From Romanomermis culicivorax (taxonomy: Eukaryota > Nematoda > Enoplea > Mermithida > Mermithidae): a stretch of DNA of 64,000 nt. How positions within the stretch are numbered: position 1 is the stretch's first letter; each line of letters opens with the position of its first letter. Positions 24,290 to 34,964 of this stretch are shown in pieces. Both the position numbers and the translations under genes were made by a program. Location: the NCBI GenBank assembly GCA_963922205.1, contig CAWUHX010000284.1, positions 186,001 to 250,000 on the forward strand. The letters are read 5' to 3'. The notes beneath the pieces are model-generated. The model saw only the letters and a program-made list of their open reading frames with translations. It had not been told where the DNA came from and searched no databases.

Positions 24290-24485
24290 CGCCAACCAGT
24301 GTTTTTTTGTGAAGAAATATGGCGTTTTGCACACAAAAATTGGAATGACACAAAAGATTGTGAGCGTTTGTGCCGATTGGCACAACATTTTTGGCTGGTC
24401 AAATATTAAATTTCTTTGATTTTTAGACGTTTTAGGGGCTGAAAATGCAAAAATTTCTCAGCGCTTCGCGATGAGTCAATGAATG
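24290..24485 (+). repeat. F repeat, copy 2
   Basis: GTGCCGATTGGCACAACATT, TGGCTGGTCAAATATTAAAT and CAGCGCTTCGCGATGAGTCA align with the other F copies. It is followed at 24486-24600 by a segment (ACGCGAACGATTTCTCTTCG) that recurs inverted at 28240-28345. Confidence 0.75.
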
Positions 24486-24679
24486 TAATATTTCCTATTC
24501 GTATATATTTGCCCCAACGCGAACGATTTCTCTTCGAACAGTGTATTAGTATCGTTGCAGCAAACTTTATAGGCTGTCAATGACTGATGAACGGAAAGAA
24601 AGGGAACGAGTATATTTTAGCTGAAACTCTGAAATTTGCTCAAATTGGGCTTTTTCAAGTAGTTTGACACTTGAGAAAG

Positions 24680-24930
24680 CCAATCAGCACATTTTCAAAG
24701 CTCGGAATGGCCCCTACAGAAAAATCCTACCTACTTTAAGAATCGAACCTAGTCCATCAGCCTTTGGACTTAATGCGTGTACCACTATACAATTTCCCCA
24801 GAAGGTATCAAAACCATATTCCTTTAGGACCCTTGATACTATTTAAACTAACAACTTCATTTGGAAGAGCCTCAACAGCGCTGGGCCCTTCGGGCGCAGC
24901 TGCTGTCCCCTAAGCCTAAGCCTAAGGAAA
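24680..24930 (-). repeat. tRNA-derived SINE-like repeat with TTAGGC end, copy S1
   Basis: On the minus strand the order is three TTAGGC units, about 130 bp of body (GTTGAGGCTCTTCCAAATGA), then pol III-like A box (TATAGTGGTACACGC) and B box (GGTTCGATTCT), ending near GTAGGATTTTTCTGTAG. A second copy lies at 38410-38670. Placing the tRNA-like part near the 3' end is unusual for a SINE. Confidence 0.75.
24909..24927 (-). repeat. TTAGGC array (three units)
   Basis: CCTAAGCCTAAGCCTAAGG on the plus strand, at the edge of the tRNA-derived repeat. Matches the nematode-type telomere unit. Confidence 0.9.
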
Positions 24931-24998
24931 ATTTTAAAGGAAAAATAAATGTCTACTCACTAATCACAGAGATCGATGAAAATCGAAATTAATAAAAT

Positions 24999-26165
24999 CA
25001 TACATGTAATTGGGGGGAAGTGCTATGGGACCCCCCCCCCCCAGAAATCGTCTAACATATGGCTGGCCATTGGGCGACCCCCCCAGGATTTTCCAATCCT
25101 ATGGCTAGCCATATGGTAGCCCGGGATACGGACCATTCGCCCCCAGTAATTCGTCCCTCACAATTCTCCCCCAGTAATTGGCCCCCAATTCACTGTTTTT
25201 TAATTCAAAAAATTCAGATTTAAATATAATTCCACTAGGTTGTTGGCAGTTATGTAATAGCATTTCTACACATCCATACACAATACCTAGAGATTTTTCC
25301 TGGCCGAAATGGCATGTTTATTTATGAATTCTGCATTTTTGTTCCTTTTCGTTAAATTTTTTTCTTGTATTCCTCTTTTTTGTCTTTCATCTTTTTTGTT
25401 TAGTTTCTTCTTCTATATTTTTTTGATTACTTTTTTCTCATTCTCCTTTTCTGATTTTTTTCCTTTAAATTTTTCTTCAGTTTTTTCTATTTTTATTCTT
25501 TTTTGTTTTTGGTACGACGAAAAGTTGTCACGAAAAAGATAGTGAAGAACACGATAGAGTCACATGTAGAATAACTGTGATACTTCGTCATAATGTTAAT
25601 TGCTCTCCATAGATCCCGATAAAAAGTTTCAAGAAATGAAGCTGAAAAAATAAAATCTGAAGATATATTACAAAAAGTATCATGGAATTGCTTTTAAATC
25701 TAAAACCTGGTAAGTATAGTACCAGGGGCGAATTACTGGGGGCAAATTGCTCCGGGGCGAATTGTGTTGGGGGCAATTGGCCGGCGGCGAAGTGCAGTGG
25801 GGGCAAATTACCAGAGGCGAATTGTGGGGACGAATTGCTGGGGGCAAATTGTCCTAGAACCTGGTAGCCCTAGGGACCCCCATAGTTTTAGTCGGAAAAA
25901 TACTGAAAAATGTCAATTTTTGAACAAAAAATGGTCAAAAACGTCAATTTTTTCGGCGCTTCGCGCCATAAGTACATATTTTATCATTTTTTAGACAAAA
26001 ATTACTACTTTTTAAACAGTTTTTCGGACATTTTTCATGAAAAAAATCGAATTCTTTCCCTTCAGGGACCCCTCCCCCCAAAATTTTGGGAATTACTGAC
26101 CACCGGCCCGAAAAAAGTGCTCCAACCCCCCCCCTACCAGACCTCGGAGCTTCGTTACATGTATG
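24999..26165 (-). mobile_element. CATACATGTAA-ended MITE, copy C4, split by another element
   Basis: Termini CATACATGTAATTGG and GTTACATGTATG are intact. Flanks AATAAAAT (24991-24998) and ATTAAAAT (26166-26173) match at 7 of 8. The interior is colinear with the complement of C1/C2 but is interrupted after 25122 by about 740 bp of unrelated DNA. Confidence 0.87.
25123..25861. mobile_element. Insertion with GCCCCCAG-rich inverted ends inside MITE C4
   Basis: The host sequence TGGTAGCCC is duplicated at both edges (25114-25122 and 25862-25870), an 8-9-bp TSD. The ends form an imperfect ~35-bp TIR sharing ATT(C/T)GCCCCCAG(C/T)AATTCG. The right end then carries about seven tandem GGGGGCAAATTGC-like 12-mers. 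The ORF at 25309-25542 is only T-rich low complexity. This family is not one I recognise. Confidence 0.8.
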
Positions 26166-26404
26166 ATTAAAATACTAAACTCAAATTAGATTTCCAAATT
26201 CGTTGACTTTCGACATTAAAGGATGATATTTTCAACATGGTCTGAAAATCTTATAAAAGTCTGAAAATAGTTAGTTATATGTGAATTTTATGGCAAAATA
26301 CTCTGCAGAGTTTGAACCGGTCGTTCAAATTTCGTCATTTTTTCTTTCCGCGCTTCCATTTCACCTGTGATAATTAAAAAATAACTATTTATGGTATGAA
26401 CGGC

Positions 26405-26450
26405 GGGTAAATTCATTTCGGACGCTTGGCGCCCGAAATGAATTTTACCC
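26405..26450. repeat. Long hairpin with TTG loop
   Basis: Left arm starts GGGTAAATTCATTTCGG and ends ACGC; the right arm GCGCCCGAAATGAATTTTACC(C) is its complement with one bulge and one mismatch. The loop is TTG. Same plan (GGGTAAA...TTTACCC, GC-rich top, 3-base loop) as the hairpin at 28349-28407. Confidence 0.85.
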
Positions 26451-27001
26451 AAAGAAAGTCTGAATAATCTCTGTTAATCCTGTCAGATTCGGTTTGAAAC
26501 TGAATTTCTTTTTTTGTGTTCGATTGATTCAAATAGAAAAATCGACATCGTTGGTAATTGTACAATGTTTCAACCGAAGATTTACATAATTTCCGACTTT
26601 ATTTTCTCTAGTCTTTACATTGTTGTTTAATAAATCCTATTCACATTCGTAGTCGAAAGTTGAATCAATTTGAACTTCGTGAACAATTCTAGAGTTATTT
26701 AAATTCTCTCAGCATTTCATTTGTTTTTGAGTCATCGTGAACTATTTTCTTGCAGTTTTTTTATCTCACTGACATAGTTAGCTGAAAAATAGGTTGGGCA
26801 CAATTTTTACAAAAAATCAATGCGTTAAACGTTAACTTCTCATCAAAATTTTGACCTAAAACTTCTTCGCAAATTTCAGTGTTTCTAGCAGAAAAAATTT
26901 TTTGTGCCATTGACACAAGTCTTTCTGGCCTCCTGTGCCAATTGGCACACATGTCCGTGCACAAAAAAACGCTGCCACCAACCCTGATCTTGGGTTCATG
27001 C

Positions 27002-27411
27002 CATACCTGTAAGAGGTCCAACCAGTTGGGGAGGGGGGTAAATCCGAAATTTGAGGGAGGGGGTCGAAAAAAGTCGAAATTTTTCCCAAAAAAAGGCCAA
27101 AAAACATACACTTTGTTGCAAATTTTTTTCAATTTTTTCCAAACTGAGGGGGGGTTGGGTATATGGTTGGCCAAGTTGGGGGGGGGTCATACCTGTAAGA
27201 CTTCCGACCAGCTGGGGGGGGGGGGGATAAATCCGAAATTTGGGGGGGAGGGGGTCGAAAAAAGTATTTTTCCCAAAAAGGCCAAAAAACATACACTTTT
27301 TTGCAAATTTTTTTAATTTTTTCCAAACTGGGGTGGGGGGGGGGGGTTGGGTGATGTTGGGTACATGGTTGGCCAAGTTGGGCCCCCCCCCAACCCCCAG
27401 GTACAGGTATG
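27002..27411 (+). mobile_element. CATACCTGTA-ended MITE (D family), partly doubled
   Basis: Starts CATACCTGTAAGAGG and ends GTACAGGTATG, with perfect 8-bp TSD GTTCATGC (26994-27001, 27412-27419). A second CATACCTGTAAGA start occurs at 27188, so two units share one outer TSD. Long G-runs, CCAACCAGTTGGGG and GGCCAAAAAACATACACTTT recur in each. Non-coding; the ORFs here are repeat translations. Confidence 0.85.
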
Positions 27412-27671
27412 GTTCATGCGGTAAGCAAAAAATTGAAAAATGCCAAAACCACGGCAAAAACCGCCAAATAATCAAACCGCCGCAAAAACCGCGAAAATGG
27501 CGGCAAATAGCCGCATCTGGCAACACTGAGAGCAATTCTAAACCCTGAAAATATATTTACTCTCCGTGTATTATTGCAATTCATTAGAAAGCATTGCTAA
27601 GCGACATCTGTCATCATTTTGATTGGTCGAAAAAATTTATTGATTTGTACAGTTGTTAATGGCAAATTTTC

Positions 27672-27711
27672 TGGCTTAGGCTTAGGCATAGGTTTACGCT
27701 TAGGCTTAGGC
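27672..27711 (+). repeat. Imperfect TTAGGC array
   Basis: GGCTTAGGCTTAGGC is followed by variant units (CATAGG, TTTACG) and two more TTAGGC. It abuts AGCGTTTTTTTTGTGC, the same junction seen at 29521-29545. Confidence 0.85.
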
Positions 27712-28348
27712 AGCGTTTTTTTTGTGCACAGACATTCGTGCCAATTGGCACAAAAGGCTAAAAAAATTTGTGCCAATGGCACAAACATTTTTTTTGCTAG
27801 AAACACACTGAAAACTGCGGAAAAGTTATATGCCAATAGTTTGATAAAAAGTTAACGTTCAACGCATTAATTTTTTTAAGAATCTTGCCCTACCTATTTT
27901 TCAGCCAACCATGTCACTGAGACAAGAAAAAACTGCAAGTAAATAGTACACGACGACTCAAAAAGAAATGGAATGCTGAAAAAATTCAAATAAATCTTCT
28001 CGAATTGTTCAGGAAATTCAAATTGATTCAATTTTTGGCTACAAATATAAATATCTATAACAACAAAGTAAAGACCAGAGAAAATAAAGTCGAAAATTGA
28101 GTAAATTTTCTGTCGAAACATTGTACCATTACCAACGATATTGATTTTTCTATTTGAATCAATCAAATACAAAAACTAAGAATTTCACTTCTAAATCCGA
28201 ATCTGACTGAATGAAAAGAGAATATTCAGATCTTTTCATTCATCAGTCATTGACAGCCTATAAAGTTTACTGCAACGATACTAATACACTGTTCGAAGAG
28301 AAATCGTTCGCGTTCGGGTCAAATATACAAATAGAAAATACTATTTTC

Positions 28349-28407
28349 GGGTAAACTGGGGATCATGGTGGCCGCCTTCGGCGGCCACCATGATCCCCAG
28401 TTTACCC
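28349..28407. repeat. Perfect 28-bp hairpin with TTC loop
   Basis: The left arm 28349-28376 (starts GGGTAAACTGGGGATCATGG, ends GGCCGCC) and right arm 28380-28407 are exact complements around TTC. No mismatch in 28 bp indicates a young or actively corrected structure. It sits directly beside the end of a dispersed repeat (28240-28345). Confidence 0.97.
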
Positions 28408-28975
28408 ACAGTGGAACTCAGTTGAAAAGATTAGGCGGTTTGGAGCATGGGAAACTTTTATTCATGGCTGGGGAGCTAACGGTTCAAAAGTTATGAGCAC
28501 GCTTGGAGAGCATGGTTAAACATAAAAAAACGCATGAATTTTATAGAAAAATTGAGCGAGGTACAGTAACCCGGTCGTTCCCCGGAGACTTGGATGCACA
28601 TACATGTACCTGCAGTTAGATTTCGAGTGACTGCCACTGAGAATAGCTGATAAATTTGCATGTCGCACGAAAATAGGGGGCATCTTTGCGAAAGTTGAGA
28701 ATTTTATTGACGCATTTTCGGTTTTTTGTGGAAGGTTGCTTCCGGTTGTGATTTTGTGTCATGCTATGGTTTATGCAGAATGTGAGCATGAAATCGTGTG
28801 TGCAATGCCTTGTTTGACCCTTGACCTCATTTGCATATTGGCCGTTTGTTAGCATGGCTTGCTTATTTGGCTAATTTGCATGTTTATTTGTTCAGATTGA
28901 GTTATTAAGACCAGCTGTTCAACTACTAATAATTTGCATAATTATTTTTTAGACATCTATTGGCGCTTATTTTTG

Positions 28976-29030
28976 GACGATTTTATTTTGGACGGTTTTA
29001 TTTTGGACGAGTTTATTTTGGACGATTGTT
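28976..29030 (+). repeat. TTTATTTTGGACG minisatellite
   Basis: About four units of roughly 17 bp, each containing TTTATTTTGGACGA or a close variant, in tandem. Confidence 0.9.
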
Positions 29031-29087
29031 ATTTATTGGTCTGTAATGGATGTGGATTTATTGAACCGGGATGTAAGTTGACAAGTT

Positions 29088-29129
29088 GCTTAGGCTTAGG
29101 CTTAGGCTTAGGCTTTGGCTTAGGCTTAG
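29088..29129 (+). repeat. TTAGGC array (about six units)
   Basis: Four perfect CTTAGG units, one CTTTGG variant, then two more. This is the longest TTAGGC tract in the window. It is interstitial, not a telomere. Confidence 0.92.
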
Positions 29130-29344
29130 ATTCGCACGTGGAATTGAGTATCGGAATTTGTCCCGCACACATGCCCTTTATTTTTGAAAAAAAATTTGCA
29201 TAAAATTTATTCAAATTTTTTTTTCCTTCCCGTCCCTTTCCGAGACCCAATTCCACTTCCATTGGATGCGCAACACCATAAAACCCCCAAAAACAGCCGT
29301 TTTGGAAATTTTCACTTGGCCACCATGTTCCCCAAATTTTCCCT

Positions 29345-29586
29345 ATTTTCGTTGACTCGGCGCGAAGCGCCGAAAATTTTCTGCATTTCCAGCCCCGAAA
29401 CGTCTAAAAATCAAGGAAATTAAATGTTTGACCAGCCAAAAATTTTGTGCCAATTGGCACAAACGCTCGAAATTTTTGTGCCATTCCAAATTTTTTTGTG
29501 CCAAAAACCATGTTTTGGCACAAAAAAACGCTGGGCTTAGGCTTGGGATTAGGTTTAGTCTTAGGCTTAGGCCTGGGCTTATAGGC
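29345..29586 (-). repeat. F repeat, copy 3, ending in a TTAGGC array
   Basis: The inverted F repeat (GC palindrome at 29359, ATGTTTGACCAGCC, GTGCCAATTGGCACAAACGC) runs into GCACAAAAAAACGCTG and then degenerate TTAGGC units at 29532-29586. This links the F family to the telomere-like motif. Confidence 0.78.
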
Positions 29587-29706
29587 TTGGACTCACGGTT
29601 AGGAAGGAGTCGACTACAACTTTTCGACCACTCAAATTGGAGGTATGAAATTTTTCGACTAATCAAATTGATGACAGATCAGATCTCGCTCCCTAATCAT
29701 TATAAC

Positions 29707-29898
29707 GTATATAAGTTGGGACCCCCCACCCCCCAACTTGGCCAATTCTGTACCCAAAATCATCCAACCCTCCCAAACCCCCCACCAGTTTGGAAAAAAT
29801 TAAAAAAATTTGCAAAAAAGTGTATGTTTTTTGGGAAAAATTTAGACTATTTTCTACCCCCCCCCCCCCCAACTGGTCGGAGGTCTTATAGGTATATG
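29707..29898 (-). mobile_element. D-family MITE copy, degenerate
   Basis: On the minus strand it reads TATACCTATAAGACC then CCGACCAGTTGGGG, with G-runs and the GGTTTGGGAGGGT-like left side. No clear TSD. A GTTGCA-rich H repeat follows at 29905-29990. Confidence 0.7.
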
Positions 29899-30339
29899 TC
29901 AGCAGCAGGGTTTTTTTGCACAGGCAAGGTTGCAATGTGCAACTTAGGGAAAAATTTTGGTTGCACAGATAAATTTTTAGTTGCTCACTCTAAAATCGAT
30001 AAATTTGCTTAAATTTATCGGAAAAACCATCGCAAACTGTTTTCTTGACATTTCATTCGATCCGCGTCGATTTTAGGCATTTAAAACCCAATTTTTTGAG
30101 TTTTGGAGACCAAATGAAAAAGTTAATATGACTAGACAAGAGTAATTAGTTCGGCGCGTAGCACCGAAAATTTTTTCTGGATTTAAATATTCTGGAACAG
30201 CATTGTCTTACACTAAAAATGTTTTAATCACATGAAAGTCAAAATTCAAATTTTTGGTGAAGATCGCAAAAAATTTTGGGAAAATTATCGAGAAAAATGT
30301 TAGTTTTCATCACCCTTCGTCAAAAAAACAATACAGGAT

Positions 30340-30990
30340 CAAACATTTAACCACAATATGATGATAATTAGAAAAATTTTCCAGCAAAACTATCCAAGAA
30401 CATAATGACTTTGAATTCCATGAGAAATCGACGGTAAGTCCTCTATGATGACAAGTCAGAGCCCAAGAAAGTTATTAATCTTTCCTGCCTGAAACACTGG
30501 AAAATTTTTTTCGGTATTGACATTCTGCGATGCTGGAAGATCATTTTTCCAAATACTTATTTGAAGAATTACATTCGATTCTTCTGTTCAAAAGTCCGTA
30601 ATTTATAGAATTTCATGTTTAAAAATTTTAAAAACCATTAATTTATTGACACACTCTCATGAACTTGGCCGAAAAGATATGAGTAAGAAGAGTAGAAATT
30701 TCCAAAAACTACTTCCGTGAAGCTTTTGGATTGATTTTTACGTAAAGAAAAGAATAATCGCTTCAAAAAGGTTCACAGACTTGACGTATTGATCTTTTCA
30801 AAAAAATGTGTCAAGGGAAAAAATGTGAATCTTTATTAAAATATCAAATGAAATATTGAGATTACCAATTAAAACATGAGATAATACGTTTAAGATGGTT
30901 AAAACTATTAAAGATTAAATGATAATGAAGGTAGACATGTTACAAGCAGCGCCTGAGCTAGGGAAATAAATAATAATGACCTGTCAGAAA
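30340..30990 (-). repeat. A-family copy, truncated
   Basis: Minus-strand copy of the A core: ACATGAGATAATACG, CATAATGACTTTGAATTCC and the right-hand AGGTAGACATG are shared with the other copies. Termini are lost. Confidence 0.75.
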
Positions 30991-31820
30991 CCTGCAAAAA
31001 TGAGGAAAAAAATTGGGAAATTTCTGGTTATGTTAGTCCAAATGAGCTCATGAAGATATATTGGTGTTCTACAGGAGCGGGGTAAAGCATGTTAGCGATA
31101 GAGTTCCCAGGAATTTATCCCCTATTAACATTTATGTGGTTCCGATCCTAATTTTATTTAGTTCTTGATTCCGGCGCGGAGCGCCGGAAAATTTGTGGAT
31201 TTTCACTTTCAAAAACGCTCGAAAATTAACCTTCACAACGTTGGGAAATAAATTAAAATCAAACTGATGAAGTGTAATTTGTTTCAAAGGCGCGAAGCGC
31301 CGTAAAATTTTTGAGATTTTGACCCTTTTTCAAGTCCACCAAAACGCACCTTTTCGGTTTTGAATTCCCCCAAATTTTTTCCACAATGAGAACCATACCC
31401 AAAAATTTTTTTCCTCACTTCGAAATTTTTTCTCAAAAAGACCCCATATTTTGAGGAAAAAACGGTGTGCTGAAGCACTGTTCCCCCCCCCCGGGCCTTT
31501 TCCCCAAATGGGGAAAGGGATCAAAATTTTTTTCCCCATTTTTCCCGAAGTCGTTTTTTTCGCTTAAAAGTGCTCACAGGTGCTTTATTTACGTGTTTTT
31601 GAGCTTTTTCAAGCCTTCTGCTGTTTTCAGACCGTTAATTAATTAAAATTCAGGAAAAAATTGAAATTTTCGAGTTCAAAGTTTAATCTACAAGCATTGA
31701 AACAAACTTTCAAGCAAACTATCCAAAAGCATAATGACTTTGAATTACATGAGAAATGTACGGTTAAGTCCTCTATGATGACAAGTGCCGGAAAAATTTT
31801 TTGGGTATTGATATTCTGCG

Positions 31821-32843
31821 CACTGTTTTTTTCCCCCGGGCCTTTTCCCCAAATGGGGAAAGGGATCAAAAATTTTTTCCCCATTTCTCGAAGTCGTTTT
31901 TTTCGCTTAAAAATGCTCACAGACGCTTTATTTAGGTGTTTTTGAGCCTTTTCACAAGCCTGCTGGTGTTTTTAGACCCGTTAAATCCTTAAAATTGAGG
32001 AAAAAATTGAAGTTTTCGAGTTCAAAGTTTAATCTACAAGCATTGGAACAAATTTTCATGCAAACTATCCAAAAGCATAATGACTTAGAGAATTACATGA
32101 GAAATCGATGTTCAGGTTCTCTATGATGACAAGTGAGAACCCAAAATAGATGTTAATGTTTCCGGCGCGAAGCGCCGGAAAAATTTTTTGGGGTATTTAT
32201 ATTCTGCGACGCTGGAAAATCAATTTTCCGAACATTTATTTCAAGAATTAGATTTGAATTTTGTGTTCAAAAGTCGTAATTTCTAGAATTTACTTGAAAA
32301 ATTTTAAAAACCAGTATAATTTATTTGTAAACTCTCATACATACTTGGTCGAAAATATATGAGTATGCAGGGTATAAATTTCCGAAAGATATTTTCCATG
32401 GAGCGTTTTAATTGATTTTTATTAGAAAACAAAATAATCACATCAAAAAGCTTAGAGACTTGACGTACTGATCTTTCTCAAAAGGAAAAAAATGCGAATC
32501 TTCATTAAATATCATGATAAAATATTGAAGATTACCAATGAAAACATGAGATATACGTTCAAGATGATGAAAACTATTATAGATTATATGATAAATGAAG
32601 GTAGACGTGCTAAAAGCCGCGCCTGAGCTAAGTAATGCATAATATGATTATTCAAGTTATAAACGGCGCGAAGCGCCGGAAAATTTTGAGATTATGACAT
32701 TCTAAAATGCACCAAAATGCATTTTTTTCTGTATCCGATCCCCAAAATTTTCTTCCCCAAATGGGGAAAGAGCCCAAAATTTTTTTCCCCTTTCCGAATT
32801 TTTTTTTCCGAAAAAGCACGATTTGGGGGGAAAAAAAACAGTG
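31821..32843 (-). mobile_element. A-family element A1, 1,023 bp
   Basis: Termini CACTGTTTTTTTCCCCC and GGGGGGAAAAAAAACAGTG. Perfect 8-bp TSD ATTCTGCG (31813-31820, 32844-32851) lies within another A copy. Two GC palindromes (32161, 32664) lie inside. No transposase is seen. Confidence 0.88.
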
Positions 32844-33569
32844 ATTCTGCGACGGCTGGAAAATCATTTTCGGAACGTTTATTTCAAGAATTAGTATTTG
32901 AATTTTGTGTTCAAAAAGTCGTAATTTCTAGAATTTTACTTGAAAAATTTTAAAACCAGTATAATTTATTTGTAAACTCTCATACTTGGTCGAAAATATA
33001 TGAGAAGCAGAGGTATAAATTTCCGAAGATATTTCCATGAAGCGTTTGAATTGATTTTACGTTAGAAAAGAAATAATTGCATCAAGAAAATGCATTATAT
33101 GCGATTTAAAATGGAAATACCTGAAATGATATTTCAAGCGCTTCGCGCGGAATTTCAAATCAGGCATCCCGGCCTTCAGCACACTGTTTTTCGGTACTAC
33201 TGTGCGAGGTGCACACCACACCACTGTTTTTTTTTTCCCCCGGGCCTTTTCCCCAAATGGGGAAAGGGATCAAAATTTTTTTCCCCATTTTCCCGAAGTC
33301 GTTTTTTTCGCTTAAAAGTGCTCACAGGTGCTTTATTTACGTGTTTTTGAGCTTTTTCAAGCCTTCTGCTGTTTTCAGACCCGTTAATTAATTAAAATTC
33401 AGGAAAAAATTGAAATTTTCGAGTTCAAAGTTTAATCTACAAGCATTGAAACAAACTTTCAAGCAAACTATCCAAAAGCATAATGACTTTGAATTACATG
33501 AGAAATGTACGGTTAAGTCCTCTATGATGACAAGTGCCGGAAAAATTTTTTGGGTATTGATATTCTGCG

Positions 33570-34593
33570 CACTGTTTTTTTTCCCCCGGGCCTTTTCCCC
33601 AAATGGGGAAAGGGATCAAAAATTTTTTCCCTATTTTCTCGAAGTCGTTTTTTTCGCTTAAAAATGCTCACAGACGCTTTATTTAGGTGTTTTTGAGCCT
33701 TTTCACAAGCCTGCTGGTGTTTTTAGACCCGTTAAATCATTAAAATTGAGGAAAAAATTGAAGTTTTCGAGTTCAAAGTTTAATCTACAAGCATTGGAAC
33801 AAATTTTCATGCAAACTATCCAAAAGCATAATGACTTTGAGAATTACATGAGAAATCGATGTTCAGGTTCTCTATGATGACAAGTGAGAACCCAAAATAG
33901 ATGTTAATGTTTCCGGCGCGAAGCGCCGGAAAAATTTTTTGGGGTATTTATATTCTGCGACGCTGGAAAATCAATTTTCCGAACATTTATTTCAAGAATT
34001 AGATTTGAATTTTGTGTTCAAAAGTCGTAATTTCTAGAATTTTACTTGAAAAATTTTAAAACCAGTATAATTTATTTGTAAACTCTCATACATACTTGGT
34101 CGAAAATATATGAGTATGCAGGGTATAAATTTCCGAAAGATATTTCCATGGAGCGTTTTAATTGATTTTTATTAGAAAACAAAATAATCACAACAAAAAG
34201 CTTAGAGACTTGACGTACTGATCTTTCTCAAAAGGAAAAAATGCGAATCTTCATTAAATATCATGATAAAATATTGAAGATTACCAATGAAAACATGAGA
34301 TAATACGTTCAAGATGATGAAAACTATTATAGATTATATGATAAATGAAGGTAGACGTGCTAAAAGCCGCGCCTGAGCTAAGTAATGCATAATAATGATT
34401 ATTCAAGTTATAAACGGCGCGAAGCGCCGGAAAATTTTGAGATTATGACATTCTAAAATGCACCAAAATGCATTTTTTCTGTATCCGATCCCCAAAATTT
34501 TCTTCCCCAAATGGGGAAAGAGCCCAAAATTTTTTTCCCCTTTCCGAATTTTTTTTTCCGAAAAAGCACGATTTGGGGGGAAAAAAAACAGTG
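33570..34593 (-). mobile_element. A-family element A2, 1,024 bp
   Basis: Same termini and same TSD ATTCTGCG (33562-33569, 34594-34601) as A1, as expected if A1 and A2 descend from one insertion copied by tandem duplication. GC palindromes at 33912 and 34415. Confidence 0.88.
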
Positions 34594-34964
34594 ATTCTGC
34601 GACGCTGGAAAATCATTTTCGGAACGTTTATTTCAAGAATTAGATTTGAATTTTGTGTTCAAAAGTCGTAATTTCTAGAATTTTACTTGAAAAATTTTAA
34701 AACCAGTATAATTTATTTGTAAACTCTCATACTTGGTCGAAAATATATGAGTAAGCAGAGTATAAATTTCCGAAAGATATTTCCATGAAGCGTTTGAATT
34801 GATTTTACGTTAGAAAAGAAATAATTGCATCAAAAAATGCATTATATGCGATTTAAAATGGAAATACTGAAAATTTTCAAGCGCTTCGCGCGGAATTTCA
34901 AATCAGGCATCCCGGCCTTCAGCACACTGTTTTTCGGTACTACTGTGCGAGGTGCACACCACAC

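Larger units (their letters stand above)
24015..27528. mobile_element. 3.5-kb hAT-type element hosting nested insertions
   Basis: Starts CAGTGTTGCCAGGG and ends CTGGCAACACTG. It is flanked by the perfect 8-bp TSD AGAGCAAT (24007-24014 and 27529-27536). CAGTGTTGCC termini and an 8-bp TSD are classic for hAT. Subterminal AAAAACCGC(G/C) motifs recur at both ends. No transposase ORF is visible. The inside is filled by an F repeat, a tRNA-derived repeat (24680-24930), a MITE with its own insertion (24999-26165), a foldback arm (26483-26970) and a D element (27002-27411). Confidence 0.87.
26483..28230. repeat. Foldback FB1: ~500-bp inverted arms
   Basis: The left arm 26483-26970 and right arm 27690-28230 are inverted copies (about 80% by eye). 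Shared stretches include GACTTTATTTTCTCT, TTGAATCAATTTGAA, GTGCCAATTGGCAC and AGCGTTTTTTT. The left arm is inside the hAT-type element and the right arm outside it. The spacer holds the D element. ORFs in the arms have no coherent product. Confidence 0.8.
28408..31475. other. Repeat-rich intergenic DNA
   Basis: No gene is supported. Contents: minisatellite at 28976-29030, TTAGGC arrays, F and D copies, an A-family copy (30340-30990) and GC palindromes at 29359, 30151, 31171 and 31289. At 31300-31470 is a segment similar to 6225-6380 (CACCAAAACGCACCTTTTCG) that ends in AAAAAACGGTG, resembling an A-type terminus. Confidence 0.55.
31476..34964. repeat. ~1.745-kb tandem duplication built from nested A elements
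   Basis: Unit 1 (31476-~33222) and unit 2 (~33223-34964) each contain an outer A copy starting CACTGTT, interrupted at ATTCTGCG by a complete A element. Then come the remaining outer copy and a shared GGTGCACACCACAC segment. Offsets between equivalent points are 1,735-1,751 bp. ORF pairs spaced by that interval are copies of the same non-genic DNA. Confidence 0.85.

Noticed and set aside
26761-27535. Several long ORFs (up to 179 codons) on both strands
   Set aside because: They read through G-runs and D-family MITE copies. Proline/glycine-rich products arise from the repeats, and the frames shift between copies.
28570-28620. Single CATACATGTACCTGCAG as another CATACNTGYA element end
   Set aside because: No matching inverted end or 8-bp duplication was found nearby.
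29088-29129. A chromosome end
   Set aside because: The TTAGGC tract is only ~42 bp, imperfect and surrounded by normal sequence on both sides.
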